Notes: generated by a model not told the origin, from the sequence alone. A stretch of 64,000 bases of DNA from Caldicellulosiruptor changbaiensis (GCF_003999255.1 NZ_CP034791.1:2644501-2708500); one strand, 5' to 3'; counted from the first letter of the stretch, positions 24,685-34,026 are shown. Translations and numbers: made by a program.

Positions 24685-25836
24685 TTGAAAAGGAAAACCT
24701 TATTAAACGTAAGTATTGTATTTGTCTTGCTTTTGAGTTTACTTCTAAGCTGCGTCGCATATTCTCAAACGGTTTCTACTCCTCTTTTAAAAGCGGGCTT
24801 AGCTTATGCTCAGGCTCAGGGTAGCAAAACTATTGATGAAGAGTTCAGAATTGATTTGAGGTATTCTGCAGGAAACAATGCAACAGAGAATAGCAAAAAA
24901 TTAGAAGAGTTTTTCAAAAAGATGTACATCAAAGGCAGAGTTGTTTCAGATGTCTCAAAATACGAAAGTAGTATGCAAATTGCTCTTTATTACAATAATA
25001 AAGAACTTTTAAAAGGTTCAATTTATGTTAACAAAGAATATGTTGCGTATAACTTCCCACAAATTTATTCAAAGCCACTTTATGTGAAGCTAAGCGAAGC
25101 ATATGCCAATATGCCTGTACAGATTGATGTAAACAAGTATATAAAACTTTTCGATATTCAAAACAATCCTCAGCTTCAAGCACTGATTGCAAGCTACGCA
25201 GATGTTGTTTTACCAAAACTTGCATCTTGTGCAAAGCTTTCTGATAAAAAAGTTGAACTTACATTTAGCAATGGTAAAAAGGAAAGCTGTGATGAGATTA
25301 TTTTCGAATTCAATAAGAACTCTTCCATTGACCTTTTAAAAGCCATTTTGACAAAAGCAGCAGATGATAAGGCAACAAAAGAGTTTATTCTTAGCACTAC
25401 AAAGATGATTCTTGAAGATGCGCAATCTATTTTGAATGCTCAGCAGCTTGATAAAAGTACCACTTTAAACATTGACGAAATCATGAAGCAAGTCGAATCA
25501 AATTATTCGCAAATGGTAAAAGAAGCAGTTTACCAGATAGATAGCGTAGCTCCTCAAATTTCACCATTTACCTTGCAGTATAGAATGAGACTTGATAGCA
25601 AAAATAATCTCAAAGGTGAAAGGCTATATTTCTATTTAAAAGATTCTAACAATCTCAAAATCATGTTCAATTTAGATGGCGTCATTAATTCGTTAAATCG
25701 ACCGGTTAAGATAACAAAGATTGACATATCAAAGGGTATTGACTTGAACAAGCTTTCTGATAAAGATTTAGAAACAATCACCAAAAATCTTGAAAAGATA
25801 TTCAAAGCAGCCGGAATTTCTACTGGTATAAAATAA
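24685..25836 (+). CDS. Exported protein of unknown function
   Basis: 383 aa from a TTG at 24685; GAGGGGG lies 8 nt upstream and an ATG at 24680 is followed at once by a stop. The N-terminus is a signal peptide (TLLNVSIVFVLLLSLLLSC) with a possible lipobox LLSC or cleavage near AYAQA. The rest is hydrophilic and helical, with no motif I recognise. Pieces such as LKGERLYFYLKDSNNLKIMF suggest a beta-rich C-terminus. It has its own regulated promoter and is the last gene before the decayed IS. Confidence 0.7.
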   Translation: MKRKTLLNVSIVFVLLLSLLLSCVAYSQTVSTPLLKAGLAYAQAQGSKTIDEEFRIDLRYSAGNNATENSKKLEEFFKKMYIKGRVVSDVSKYESSMQIALYYNNKELLKGSIYVNKEYVAYNFPQIYSKPLYVKLSEAYANMPVQIDVNKYIKLFDIQNNPQLQALIASYADVVLPKLASCAKLSDKKVELTFSNGKKESCDEIIFEFNKNSSIDLLKAILTKAADDKATKEFILSTTKMILEDAQSILNAQQLDKSTTLNIDEIMKQVESNYSQMVKEAVYQIDSVAPQISPFTLQYRMRLDSKNNLKGERLYFYLKDSNNLKIMFNLDGVINSLNRPVKITKIDISKGIDLNKLSDKDLETITKNLEKIFKAAGISTGIK

Positions 25837-25943
25837 CATCCTTTGGAAACTGAAAATCAAAAGAGGGGCTGTCCCAAAACAATAATTTTTAATAACCAAA
25901 AAGGACATTTTGTGGTATTAAATACCAATATTAAGTTATAAAG

Positions 25944-25986
25944 CAAACAAAAAGAGGGCTGGGCAACAGTTTTACCCCAACCCTCT
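25944..25986 (-). terminator. Terminator of the IS1182-type transposase
   Basis: On the complement AGAGGGTTGGGG and CCCAGCCCTCT form a stem (25953-25986) followed by TTTTTGTTTG. Confidence 0.75.
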
Positions 25987-27559
25987 ATCATTATCTTTCC
26001 TAATTTTTCTATGTTATAGGCAATACAAACCAAACTCTACTTACGCTCTACACCCTTTAACCCTCTGAGCAGGAATCTCCTAAATCCTTTATTGTTCTTT
26101 ATTAATCCCAAAATACTGTCTCAACTTCTACCTTCTTTTTATTGTAAATCTCTTTTCCTTCTCTACTTAACAGCCTTTGCCTTACCTCTTCCTTCAATTT
26201 TTCTAACCTTGGTCTTACACTAAATCTCTTCTTCCATCTTCTACCTTTATAACATTTTTCTCTGTGTTCACAGCCATTGCAAATCTCCTCGCATTGATAT
26301 ACCTTCTCATAGCTTACAAATCCTCTCTCATTTACACTTATCTTCGGATATAAGTATTTCACCTTCTTACCAGCAGGACAAATATAGGCAACTTCTTCAG
26401 CTATGTACTCCCAGTTCTTTACATCAAAAATATCCTTCTTAAATCTTCTTGTCTGCTCCAAGTCAAATGTGTTATACTTAATATAGTTATTAATGCCACA
26501 TTCTTTCAGATGAAGGTAGTTTCCATCAAGCCCATAGCCACTGTCTGCTACAATGTTCTTGGGTGTGAATCCTGTCATCTTCTTCACAGCCTCAAGATGT
26601 TCTTTTAAGCAGACAGTATCTGTGGGACTTTGGTGGATGCTAAAACCTATCACAAATCGGTTCTGTGTGCCGATTTGAACATTATATCCAGGTTTTAGCA
26701 TCCCATTTTTGATATGGTCATCCTTCATCCTCTATGGCAGTGGCATCATTGTCTGTCTTAGAGAAACTGTTCCTCCCATTTAAAATTGTCTCATAATTCT
26801 CATACTTTTTAAGCCTGAAAACGCAATCATTTTTCAATACCTTTACCAACTTCTTTACTCTTTTTTCTTTTCTCTTACTTTTAAACTCAGCTTCCTCAAC
26901 TCTTTGATTTATTTGCTCAATTTTTTCTTCTAACTGCTTGCTATCATAGTCAGCTTCCAATTTTACATCTAAATCTCCCAATGCTTTATCTTCCTCTTCA
27001 TTTTATTCTTTCAATTTCTTCAAGAGTGTTTTTTACTTTTTCTCTCAATTTCTTTTCGAAAGTTTTTGTGCTTTTAGCCCTAACAAAAGAATACTTGTTC
27101 GCATTAGCTTCAACTTTTGTCCCATCAAGATAGTAATAGTCGCAGTTTACATATCTTAACTCTATAAGGAGTTTAACCAACTCGACAAAGATATTTTCAA
27201 TTGCATCCCCCAAAAATTCTTTTCTAAATCTGTTGATAGTTCTGAAATCAGGAGCTTGATATTTTGAGAGCCACATAAAAGTAAAGTTTTCACGTAAACC
27301 CCGAGCTATTTTTCCTGATGAATAAATACCTTGTATGTAAGCATAGATTAAAACTTTTAATAACATCAGTGGATGATAACTACTTGTACCACCACCTTTG
27401 TACTTTTCCATTATGGTTGATATATCTTATCTTATCAATGATTTTATCAATTACTCTGACCAAATGATTTTGAGGTATAAAAGCTTCTGGGTCGATAGGC
27501 ATTAAATATTGGTATGAGTTGTAATTTTTGAAGACAACTTTATCATGTTTACGAGCCAC
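25985..27559 (-). pseudogene. IS1182-family transposase, frameshifted
   Basis: The intact protein would start at a GTG (27559, GAGGTGA upstream) with ARKHDKVVFKNYNSYQYLMP. Reading order of fragments: frame 1 to about 27425; then MEKYKGGGTSSYHPLMLLKV to 26998; then DLDVKLEADYDSKQLEEKIE to about 26725, with SKTDNDATA; then MKDDHIKNGMLKPGYNVQIG to about 26110; then KNNKGFRRFLLRGLKGV. Each junction is explained by a single inserted or lost base: an extra A near 27425, a lost A near 26996, an extra A near 26733 and an extra T near 26112. With at least four frameshifts it is inactive. Confidence 0.85.
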
Positions 27560-27617
27560 TGGTATATCACCTCATATTATCATTTTTTATATATTATGTC
27601 AAAAATGTAAAATCAAA

Positions 27618-27655
27618 GAGGCTGTCCATTCGTCTTTTTGGACAGCCCCTCTTTA
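27618..27655. terminator. Bidirectional hairpin at IS right end / end of CPBP gene
   Basis: GGCTGTCC (27620-27627) pairs with GGACAGCC (27640-27647). T-rich sequence follows on the plus strand (CTTTATTTTTG) and on the minus strand (TTTGATTTTACATTTTT). It is likely the terminator of the CPBP protease gene. Confidence 0.7.
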
Positions 27656-27664
27656 TTTTTGATT

Positions 27665-28450
27665 TTAGTTTCTGACTTTCATTTTGTAAAAATATTTCAT
27701 AGGCAAGTACATCAAGGCAAGTCCCACTACTGACAGTACAGTACAAATAATAATGTCCTCTAAAAAGTTACTTTCCAAATTATTATCTTTAATCAATAAC
27801 ATTGCACTAAATCCGATAGCATTTACTGTGGTATGAAATATAATTGAGTTTAATATTGATTTTGTCCAGTACAACACAAGTGCTAAAAATATTCCACAGA
27901 AAAAAGCGAAAATTCCCTGATACAAATCAAGGTGAATCAATCCAAAAACTAATGCCTGAATTATTAATGCCAAATATAAATTCATTTGTTTTCTTAGCAT
28001 TATACCAAAAAGTAAACCTCTGAAAGTAATTTCTTCAAAAAATGGCGCTGCTATCACAATCGTAAAAAATACAAGGAATATGTTACTGTTCTTTAATTCT
28101 CTTAATATTGTATCTTCATAGTTTTTCCTAATTGGAGTTATAATATCGTCCAAACCCATTTCTAAAGCACCCAATATGCCATTGATTGCCATTTCAAATG
28201 ATATAGCCAGTATTACGGTAAAAATAACGTCTTTAACTGTTATCTTTCGAAAGTTACAAAGCTGAAAAATATTTATTTTTTTTCTTTTTGAGTATATTAC
28301 AGCAAAACACAAATATATCAAAAACATGCCAATATAAATTAAATTAGCATCGTCTTTTCCAGATATTAAACTTATAATTCCCATAATAATACTACTCAAG
28401 ATAAACAAACCTATGTAGTTGATAACATCTTTCAAAGCACTCAAAGTCAT
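27665..28450 (-). CDS. CPBP-family intramembrane glutamic protease
   Basis: 261-aa membrane protein with about eight spans. The three catalytic motifs of the CAAX/CPBP (ABI) family are visible: EEITFRG (~residue 137; EExxxR), FGLIHLD (~172; FxxxH) and a later H in IIFHTTVNAIG (~209). Members cleave CAAX proteins in eukaryotes; bacterial ones act in bacteriocin self-immunity or signalling. AAGGAGG precedes the ATG. It may have been the last gene of the ABC-exporter/Asp-box group before a transposase relic came between them. Confidence 0.9.
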   Translation of the reverse strand: MTLSALKDVINYIGLFILSSIIMGIISLISGKDDANLIYIGMFLIYLCFAVIYSKRKKINIFQLCNFRKITVKDVIFTVILAISFEMAINGILGALEMGLDDIITPIRKNYEDTILRELKNSNIFLVFFTIVIAAPFFEEITFRGLLFGIMLRKQMNLYLALIIQALVFGLIHLDLYQGIFAFFCGIFLALVLYWTKSILNSIIFHTTVNAIGFSAMLLIKDNNLESNFLEDIIICTVLSVVGLALMYLPMKYFYKMKVRN

Positions 28451-28499
28451 TTTTTAATCCTCCTTCCTAACTCTGTTTTAACCAACTATTTTAGTGAAC

Positions 28500-28785
28500 T
28501 TATTATTTTTTTATAACCTTGTAAAAACCTAAACTAACACATACTCCTACTTCTGCCTTTTTGCCATTCCTACAGCATCTTAAAGGTGAGGAATCTATTG
28601 TACAAACTTTTATCTAAGGCTCTATTTCTCTTACTAAAATCCTTGCTATTGTTTCTATATATCTGTCTTCAATTACTTTTGCCCATTTCAAGAAATGTGA
28701 ATAATCAGGGCTATTTTTATCCTTATTACCTTTTTAAATTCTTCATTCTCATTTATCTTGTATTCTACACAATTTCTCCATCAAA
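28500..28785 (-). pseudogene. Relic of a DDE transposase related to the intact copy at 34161
   Basis: In two shifted frames the complement encodes NCVEYKINENEEFKKVIRI, then SPDYSHFLKWAKVIEDRYIE, REIEP, an in-frame stop and CTIDSSPLRCC. This tracks residues ~60-145 of the transposase at 34161 (LEYRINQDTEF, SPDYSYFAKLSRKIEKEYM, KIEPD, IVDSTPLRSA). Identity is partial, so it derives from a related element. It begins at the stop codon of the Asp-box protein gene and fills the gap up to the CPBP gene. Confidence 0.75.
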
Positions 28786-30751
28786 AAACATTGAGTTCTT
28801 TCCATGACTTACCGCCATCTGTACTTTTAAATAGTCCCTTATGTGTTCCGGCATATACAGTTGCAGGATTGTGAGGGTCTATAACTATATCATATACTTC
28901 GCAATCTGTTAAACCACATTTTATCCATGTTTTTCCGCCATCTAAACTTTTTAATATCCCATTACCAAAAGTCCCTACATAAATTACAGAAGAATTTTTG
29001 GGATTTATTGCTAAAACCATTGCCCTCATATTTGTCAGTCCAGTGGGTTTCCACGTTTTACCGCCATCTGTGCTTTTATAAACTCCTGCATGAGTTGCAA
29101 TATAGATTTTTTGAAAATCCAAAGGATCAATTTGTAAATCAGAAATAAGATAAACCAAGAGATTATTTGATAATTTATAAGATGGAAGCCCCCTATTATT
29201 TAATTGCCATGTTTTACCTTCATTTATGCTTACATACACTCCTTCCTCTGTTGCAACATAGATGATAGATGGTTTAGTAGGCACAATATCTATTGCAAAA
29301 ACTTTTGATGTAATATAGCATTTATTCCATGTCTTACCGCCATCAATAGTTTTGTATAATCCGTCTTCTATATCTTCTGTCATTATATCTATGCAACCTC
29401 CATATAAGACATTGGAGTTGCTACTAGACATAACCATTTCAACTACTAGCTTCCCTGTCAAACCATTTTCAAAAGTTTGCCACGTTTTGCCACCATCCGT
29501 TGTTTTATATATACTATTTTCTGAGGCTAAATATACCTCATTAGAATTTTGAGGATTTATGAGTATATCTTTTATCCTATTTTGTGTTAAGCCTGTGTTA
29601 TAAAATGTTTTCCCACCATCAATACTTTTATAAATCCCATTGTACATTGTTCCTGCATAAACAATTGATGAATTTTTAGGATCTATTGCTATTGACTCAA
29701 TAGAACGACTGAAAAGCCCGTTATTAATTTGTTCCCAAGTCTTTCCACCATTTTTACTCTTATAAACTCCTCTATCTGTTCCTGCATAAATTATACTTGG
29801 ATACTTAAAATCCAAAATCAATGAATAAATTCTTCGTTCGGTCAACCCAACCGCTCTCCATGTTCTTCCTCCGTCTGTACTTTTATAAACTCCACCCTTT
29901 AAATTATCTATATCCCATGTTCCTGCATAAATTATATCAGGGTTCTTAGGGTCAATTACAATTGAAAAAACACCAAAATTGCTTAGCCCCAGACTCTTCC
30001 ATGTCTTGCCTCCATCAGAACTTTTGTATAATCCATCATGGAAAGTTCCTGCATATATTATTGAAGGTTTTTGAGAACATATTGTTATATTTACAACTTG
30101 ATCAGAAGTAAATTTAATATATTCCCATGACCTACCGCCATCTATGCTTTTGCAAATACCACTATCCACACCTGCATAAAGCACATAAGGATTTATAGGA
30201 TTCACTTCGAAGGCAAAAATGTGAATACCTTGCAAGTTTGTTATTTTCCATTTTCTCCCACCATCTGTACTTTTATATAACCTATTATTTGCAACCAAGT
30301 ACACTTTCGAAGGATCTTTATAATCCAGTGCTAAAGCTCCAATCCAATCATAAAAGTACGCAATGACTTTTTTAGTTTTTCCACCATCTGTAGTTTTGTA
30401 AAGTGTCCCTTCACCACCTATGTAAATAGTTGACGGATTTTTTGAATCTATTTCTAACTCTTTGATATCAATGTTAGGAATACCTGTAACATTCCATGTC
30501 TTACCACCATCTAAACTTTTGAACAAACCATATCCTGTTCCTGCATAGATTATTGAACTATTCCTTGAATCCATTCTTAATACACGAACAATAGGTGGTT
30601 TTGGTCTTTCTTTAGCATAAGCAAACTCTCTAACTGGGTTATTTTCTCTAAAAAAGCTAATAGGAGTTGTTATAAGCAACATCAACGATAGAGCAACTGC
30701 AAAAAATGAATTTTTACAAAGAATTTTTGAAACAAAAATCTTGCGAATCAT
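28781..30751 (-). CDS. Exported protein of fourteen Asp-box (BNR/Ycf48-like) repeats
   Basis: 656 aa from the ATG at 30751 (AGAAGGAGG seven bases upstream; an earlier frame start at 30817 lies before the site). A signal peptide (KNSFFAVALSLMLLITTPIS) is followed by 14 repeats of about 43 residues ending in the Asp-box pattern SxDGGKTW, for example FKSLDGGKTWNV, YKSTDGGRTWRA and FKSTDGGKSWKE, each preceded by NPxxIYAGT. This should form one or two beta-propellers of the sortilin/Ycf48/GH74 type. No catalytic residues are assigned. It lies 59 nt after the ABC-exporter membrane gene. The gene stops where the transposase relic begins, so the true C-terminus may be lost. Confidence 0.85.
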   Translation of the reverse strand: MIRKIFVSKILCKNSFFAVALSLMLLITTPISFFRENNPVREFAYAKERPKPPIVRVLRMDSRNSSIIYAGTGYGLFKSLDGGKTWNVTGIPNIDIKELEIDSKNPSTIYIGGEGTLYKTTDGGKTKKVIAYFYDWIGALALDYKDPSKVYLVANNRLYKSTDGGRKWKITNLQGIHIFAFEVNPINPYVLYAGVDSGICKSIDGGRSWEYIKFTSDQVVNITICSQKPSIIYAGTFHDGLYKSSDGGKTWKSLGLSNFGVFSIVIDPKNPDIIYAGTWDIDNLKGGVYKSTDGGRTWRAVGLTERRIYSLILDFKYPSIIYAGTDRGVYKSKNGGKTWEQINNGLFSRSIESIAIDPKNSSIVYAGTMYNGIYKSIDGGKTFYNTGLTQNRIKDILINPQNSNEVYLASENSIYKTTDGGKTWQTFENGLTGKLVVEMVMSSSNSNVLYGGCIDIMTEDIEDGLYKTIDGGKTWNKCYITSKVFAIDIVPTKPSIIYVATEEGVYVSINEGKTWQLNNRGLPSYKLSNNLLVYLISDLQIDPLDFQKIYIATHAGVYKSTDGGKTWKPTGLTNMRAMVLAINPKNSSVIYVGTFGNGILKSLDGGKTWIKCGLTDCEVYDIVIDPHNPATVYAGTHKGLFKSTDGGKSWKELNVF

Positions 30752-30810
30752 TTGACATCCTCCTTCTAACTTTGCTTTAATCATCACATTATGAAACCTA
30801 CTATTTGTTT

Positions 30811-32499
30811 CTACCACTTTCTATAAGGAAGGACGATTTTCTCACTATTCTTTTTGTGTTCTTCTTCCTCACAATCATTCATCATTTCAAATCTAACAAG
30901 CCACAAAATAACATCAACTATTATTAATCCTATTAAAAAATAGAGTTTATATTTTTTGAGCCAAAAATAGTGGACAAATCCTAAGCCAGTACCTAAAGCC
31001 ATATACACCAAATACCAAAGCCCTGTACCTCTTTTGCCCTGTTGCGGCTCTTGCACTGCCCTTGAAAAAGGCATTTGCTGGGTTGCAAGTGGAAATACTA
31101 AAAGAGAAAAGAACATCAATATAAAGAACATTGTCAAATAGTCAATTATTGAATTGTGGATTAAAATAAAAAGTATTATTGAAAGTATAATGAATAGTCT
31201 AACACCTATTGTAAAGACAAAAGCTAAATACGCTCCTTTTTTAATATCAAAAGGTTTTTTTATCGGTAAAACCTGATATATCCATGCAGCGTTTTTGTTG
31301 CTTGTTATCTGTACCATCTGAAATATCGAAATCATACCTGTTATAAAAACATACATTGAATAATAAAAGAAAAATTCTTTTGAAATAACATCAAGGACCG
31401 ATTTTTTCTGAAAAGCTTCTCTTATTACCGGCGCTATGGCAATTACCAAAAATGAGGCAAGGCTTGGATATATACTGCTTTTTAAGTACCTGTCTCTTTT
31501 TAGCTGAGCTTTTGCAAATATATATGAAGCTCTTTGGACCCCATTTCTTAACAAAACATTGCTTATAAATCCCACTTTGTAGATTTTTGGTTTTACTTCA
31601 ATTTCACCTGCGTTTAGTTTTACAAGATTTTTTTCTAAAATCTTGCCTGTATAAGAAATATGAAGATATACCAAAAACAGTGTAATTACTATTGCCATAA
31701 CTCCTAAGAATAGATTCAATAAACTTCTATTGCTTCCATATAAATACTCAAACAAGCTTGCAAACCATGAAGATGGTAAAATATACAGCCACCAAGAATG
31801 TACTTTTGAAAAATTGGCTTTTGCAACTGCTTCAAATATTTGCCCTGATAACTGGTAAAAAATAGTAAAAACAACCATTAAAGTAATCTGAAAACCCACT
31901 ATGACATCTCTTAGCTTTTCACCATCAAAATACACTAAAATACCTGCATATAAAAGGTTACATAAGCAGTATGAGAACAAAAGTACAAGCAGATAGACTA
32001 ACAACAATAGAATGAAGAATGCCAATTTATACTTTATAGCCCCCAAAATTAAAGAAAGAAGAAATATCAAAAATGTTCTTGAAAAAAGCATAACAACAAT
32101 AAAATATGTTTTCGCAAAAGCATATGTCTTATCATCAACCGGTTTTGTCAAAATAATATTCTTCTCTGTAATGTCTAATATAAACCACGAAAAGTCTGAA
32201 ATTATAGTTGAGACAACTAAAAAAAGCAAAATCACAATGTTTAGTGAAATTCTCACAAACATTGTACTGTTGATTAAAAGAAACACCGCAGGAATAAAAC
32301 CTATGAAAAATTGAAGAATGATATAGAAAATCTTCGACAATTTATCTGCAACAGAAGACTTCTGCAGGGTGGGCACACTTCTTTTTGCCACTAAAAATTT
32401 GTATCGCAAAAGAATTTTTAAAGTGGCATAATCAATACCTGCTTTTTTTATAAAAGGCAAAAACAAATCCAACAGTCTCACTGCAATACTATCTCTCAT
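30811..32499 (-). CDS. ABC exporter membrane protein (ABC-2 type, unassigned family)
   Basis: 562 aa with about 12-14 spans. I place the start at the ATG at 32499, five bases after GGTGA; it overlaps the upstream ATPase gene by 11 nt. Recognisable segments are few; a cytoplasmic loop (~295-335) ends in LKRDRYLKSSIYPSLASF, and the C-terminal tail is basic and hydrophilic. Position and overlap make it the membrane partner of the ATPase. The substrate is unknown; the Asp-box protein and protease downstream suggest an exported or surface-exposed product. Confidence 0.7.
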   Translation of the reverse strand: MRDSIAVRLLDLFLPFIKKAGIDYATLKILLRYKFLVAKRSVPTLQKSSVADKLSKIFYIILQFFIGFIPAVFLLINSTMFVRISLNIVILLFLVVSTIISDFSWFILDITEKNIILTKPVDDKTYAFAKTYFIVVMLFSRTFLIFLLSLILGAIKYKLAFFILLLLVYLLVLLFSYCLCNLLYAGILVYFDGEKLRDVIVGFQITLMVVFTIFYQLSGQIFEAVAKANFSKVHSWWLYILPSSWFASLFEYLYGSNRSLLNLFLGVMAIVITLFLVYLHISYTGKILEKNLVKLNAGEIEVKPKIYKVGFISNVLLRNGVQRASYIFAKAQLKRDRYLKSSIYPSLASFLVIAIAPVIREAFQKKSVLDVISKEFFFYYSMYVFITGMISIFQMVQITSNKNAAWIYQVLPIKKPFDIKKGAYLAFVFTIGVRLFIILSIILFILIHNSIIDYLTMFFILMFFSLLVFPLATQQMPFSRAVQEPQQGKRGTGLWYLVYMALGTGLGFVHYFWLKKYKLYFLIGLIIVDVILWLVRFEMMNDCEEEEHKKNSEKIVLPYRKW

Positions 32500-33274
32500 C
32501 TTTTTCACCCTTCATTACCTTTACAATTTCTTTTGCGATCTCCTGATGATTGGTAAAGCCTGTCAGCTCATTGAAAAGCTGTTCTAAGTTGTTTTGTTTA
32601 AGTTTCTGTGCAAGTTCTTCAAAAGGACCGTCTGCAACAATTGTACCTTTGTTTAAGAGAATAATCCTGTCGCTCACCTTCTCAACAACTTCCATAATAT
32701 GAGAAGAGTAAAAAATGGTTTTGCCCTCTTTCTTTAGTTCTTTCATAAGTTCTTTGAAGATTGTTGCTGAGTTTGCATCAAGACCTGTCAAGGGTTCATC
32801 AAAGAACAAAAGGTCAGGGTTGTGAATTAAACTTGAAATAATTGCAAGTTTTTGTTTCATACCTTTTGAGTATGTAGAAAGCCTTGAATTTATAGCATCT
32901 TTCAAATCAAAAATTTCAATGAGCTCTAACGATCTTTTTTTAACTGTCTCCTCATCAAGCCCATAAAGCTGCCCGACAAAATTTAAGTACTCCATTGCAG
33001 TAAGACTTTCATAAAGCTCAATTACCTCTGGAACATATCCTATTCTTTTTTTGTAAAGATACTTTCCTCTAATATCTTCACCAAAAATCTCAACCTTGCC
33101 TTTATAATTTGTAATAATCCCCAAAAAGATTTTAATTGTAGTGCTCTTGCCTGCTCCATTTGGTCCGATGTACCCTATAATCTGCCCAGCCTCAACTTCA
33201 AAGCTGATTCCATTTAGCACATTTCCCTGACCATAGTCCATGTAAAGCTCACTTACTGAAATGACTTTTTTCAT
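32489..33274 (-). CDS. ABC exporter ATP-binding protein
   Basis: 261-aa ATPase with Walker A GPNGAGKST (~residue 37), Q-loop GYVPEVIELYES, signature YSKGMKQKL (~137), Walker B LLFFDEPLTGLD (~157) and switch His in YSSHIMEV. The NatA/CcmA-like type drives ABC-2 exporters. AAGGGG precedes the ATG. It is the first gene of an operon with the membrane protein and Asp-box protein. Confidence 0.95.
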   Translation of the reverse strand: MKKVISVSELYMDYGQGNVLNGISFEVEAGQIIGYIGPNGAGKSTTIKIFLGIITNYKGKVEIFGEDIRGKYLYKKRIGYVPEVIELYESLTAMEYLNFVGQLYGLDEETVKKRSLELIEIFDLKDAINSRLSTYSKGMKQKLAIISSLIHNPDLLFFDEPLTGLDANSATIFKELMKELKKEGKTIFYSSHIMEVVEKVSDRIILLNKGTIVADGPFEELAQKLKQNNLEQLFNELTGFTNHQEIAKEIVKVMKGEKDER

Positions 33275-33417
33275 TTCTTTTTCCCCTTATAATGATATTT
33301 TAGGTCAAAAACTCCTTTGTATTTAATAATAGCAATTTGGTATTATAATTTCAATTATGCAACACTTACTATGCAACATTTTTTAAGTTTTGTTTTTTAA
33401 ATCCTAAAAAATAATTT

Positions 33418-33444
33418 TTCGACAAAATTCTTTATCTTTCGACA
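33418..33444 (+). promoter_or_regulatory. Two Spo0A-type boxes upstream of the DUF4234 gene
   Basis: TTCGACA (complement of TGTCGAA) occurs at 33418-33424 and 33438-33444, exactly 20 bp apart; each is followed by AAAA, so the inverse reads TTTTGTCGAA. A TATAAT box at 33456-33461 follows. I do not see a proper -35 box; the boxes occupy that position, which suits a Spo0A-activated promoter. Confidence 0.5.
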
Positions 33445-33505
33445 AAATAAAAGTGTATAATAATGTCATCCAAATTTAATACAATTAAAAAAGGAGGAGT
33501 TCTAA

Positions 33506-33879
33506 ATGCCCGGTAAGAAGAGGTCTGTGGTAGGTGTTCTACTTTTTTCCATAATAACACTTGGAATTTATTACTGGTACTGGATTTATGCAACCTCTAA
33601 GGAAGCCAACAGTACTTAGACAAAAAAACAACAAGTCCAGGTATAGAACTGTTATTAAATATTATCACATGCGGTCTCTACGGAATCTATTGGATATACA
33701 AATACAGCAAATTAGCCGTGGAATGTCAGCAAAAAGCAGGTTTACCAGCAGAAGATAACTCAATTGTAAATCTTATCCTTTACATTTTTGGTCTTGGGTT
33801 AATAAGCGCTATGATACTTCAATCAACTCTTAATAAAGTTATTTTTTTCTCCATAATAAATACGGGGCTGTTTACATAA
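33506..33879 (+). pseudogene. DUF4234-type membrane protein, frameshifted
   Basis: ATG at 33506 with AAGGAGGAG upstream encodes PGKKRSVVGVLLFSIITLGI, then YYWYWIYATSKEANS and a stop at TAG (33617). Shifting one base continues the protein: YLDKKTTSPGIELLLNIITC, GLYGIYWIYKYSKLA and IVNLILYIFGLGLISAMILQ, ending at 33879. The two halves are the duplicated hydrophobic units typical of DUF4234 proteins. A single-base change near 33610 explains the break. The strong ribosome site and regulated promoter suggest recent decay, programmed frameshifting or a sequencing error. Confidence 0.75.
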
Positions 33880-33900
33880 CAGGTGAACAGCCCTCTTTAC
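33865..33900 (+). terminator. Terminator after the DUF4234 gene
   Basis: GGGCTGTT (33865-33872) pairs with AACAGCCC (33886-33893), then TCTTTA. It overlaps the last codons. From here to the IS left end at 34041 I see no gene. Confidence 0.7.
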
Positions 33901-34026
33901 GCTAAATATCTTATAAATTTTCTTGGTATATGCCTAAATAACTTTTCAGTAACCATTGAAATTATCTTTAATTTAAATTTCCTGGTTAGCATCAGTTCTT
34001 AAAGCTTTTTCGTTTTCAATTCTCTT

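Larger units (their letters stand above)
25861..27653 (-). mobile_element. Decayed IS1182-type insertion sequence
   Basis: The ends carry matching inverted repeats: AAGAGGGGCTGTCC at 25861-25874 and its complement at 27640-27653. Between them lies one transposase broken by several frameshifts and followed by its own terminator. At the right end the hairpin GGCTGTCC/GGACAGCC (27620-27647) makes that terminus palindromic. No clear target duplication is seen; outward of both ends the sequence stays inversely similar for another ~17 bp (see findings). Confidence 0.75.

Noticed and set aside
28781-30751. Near-periodic DNA over the Asp-box gene as a non-coding tandem repeat
   Set aside because: The periodicity follows the 43-residue protein repeat with codon-level variation, so it is coding.
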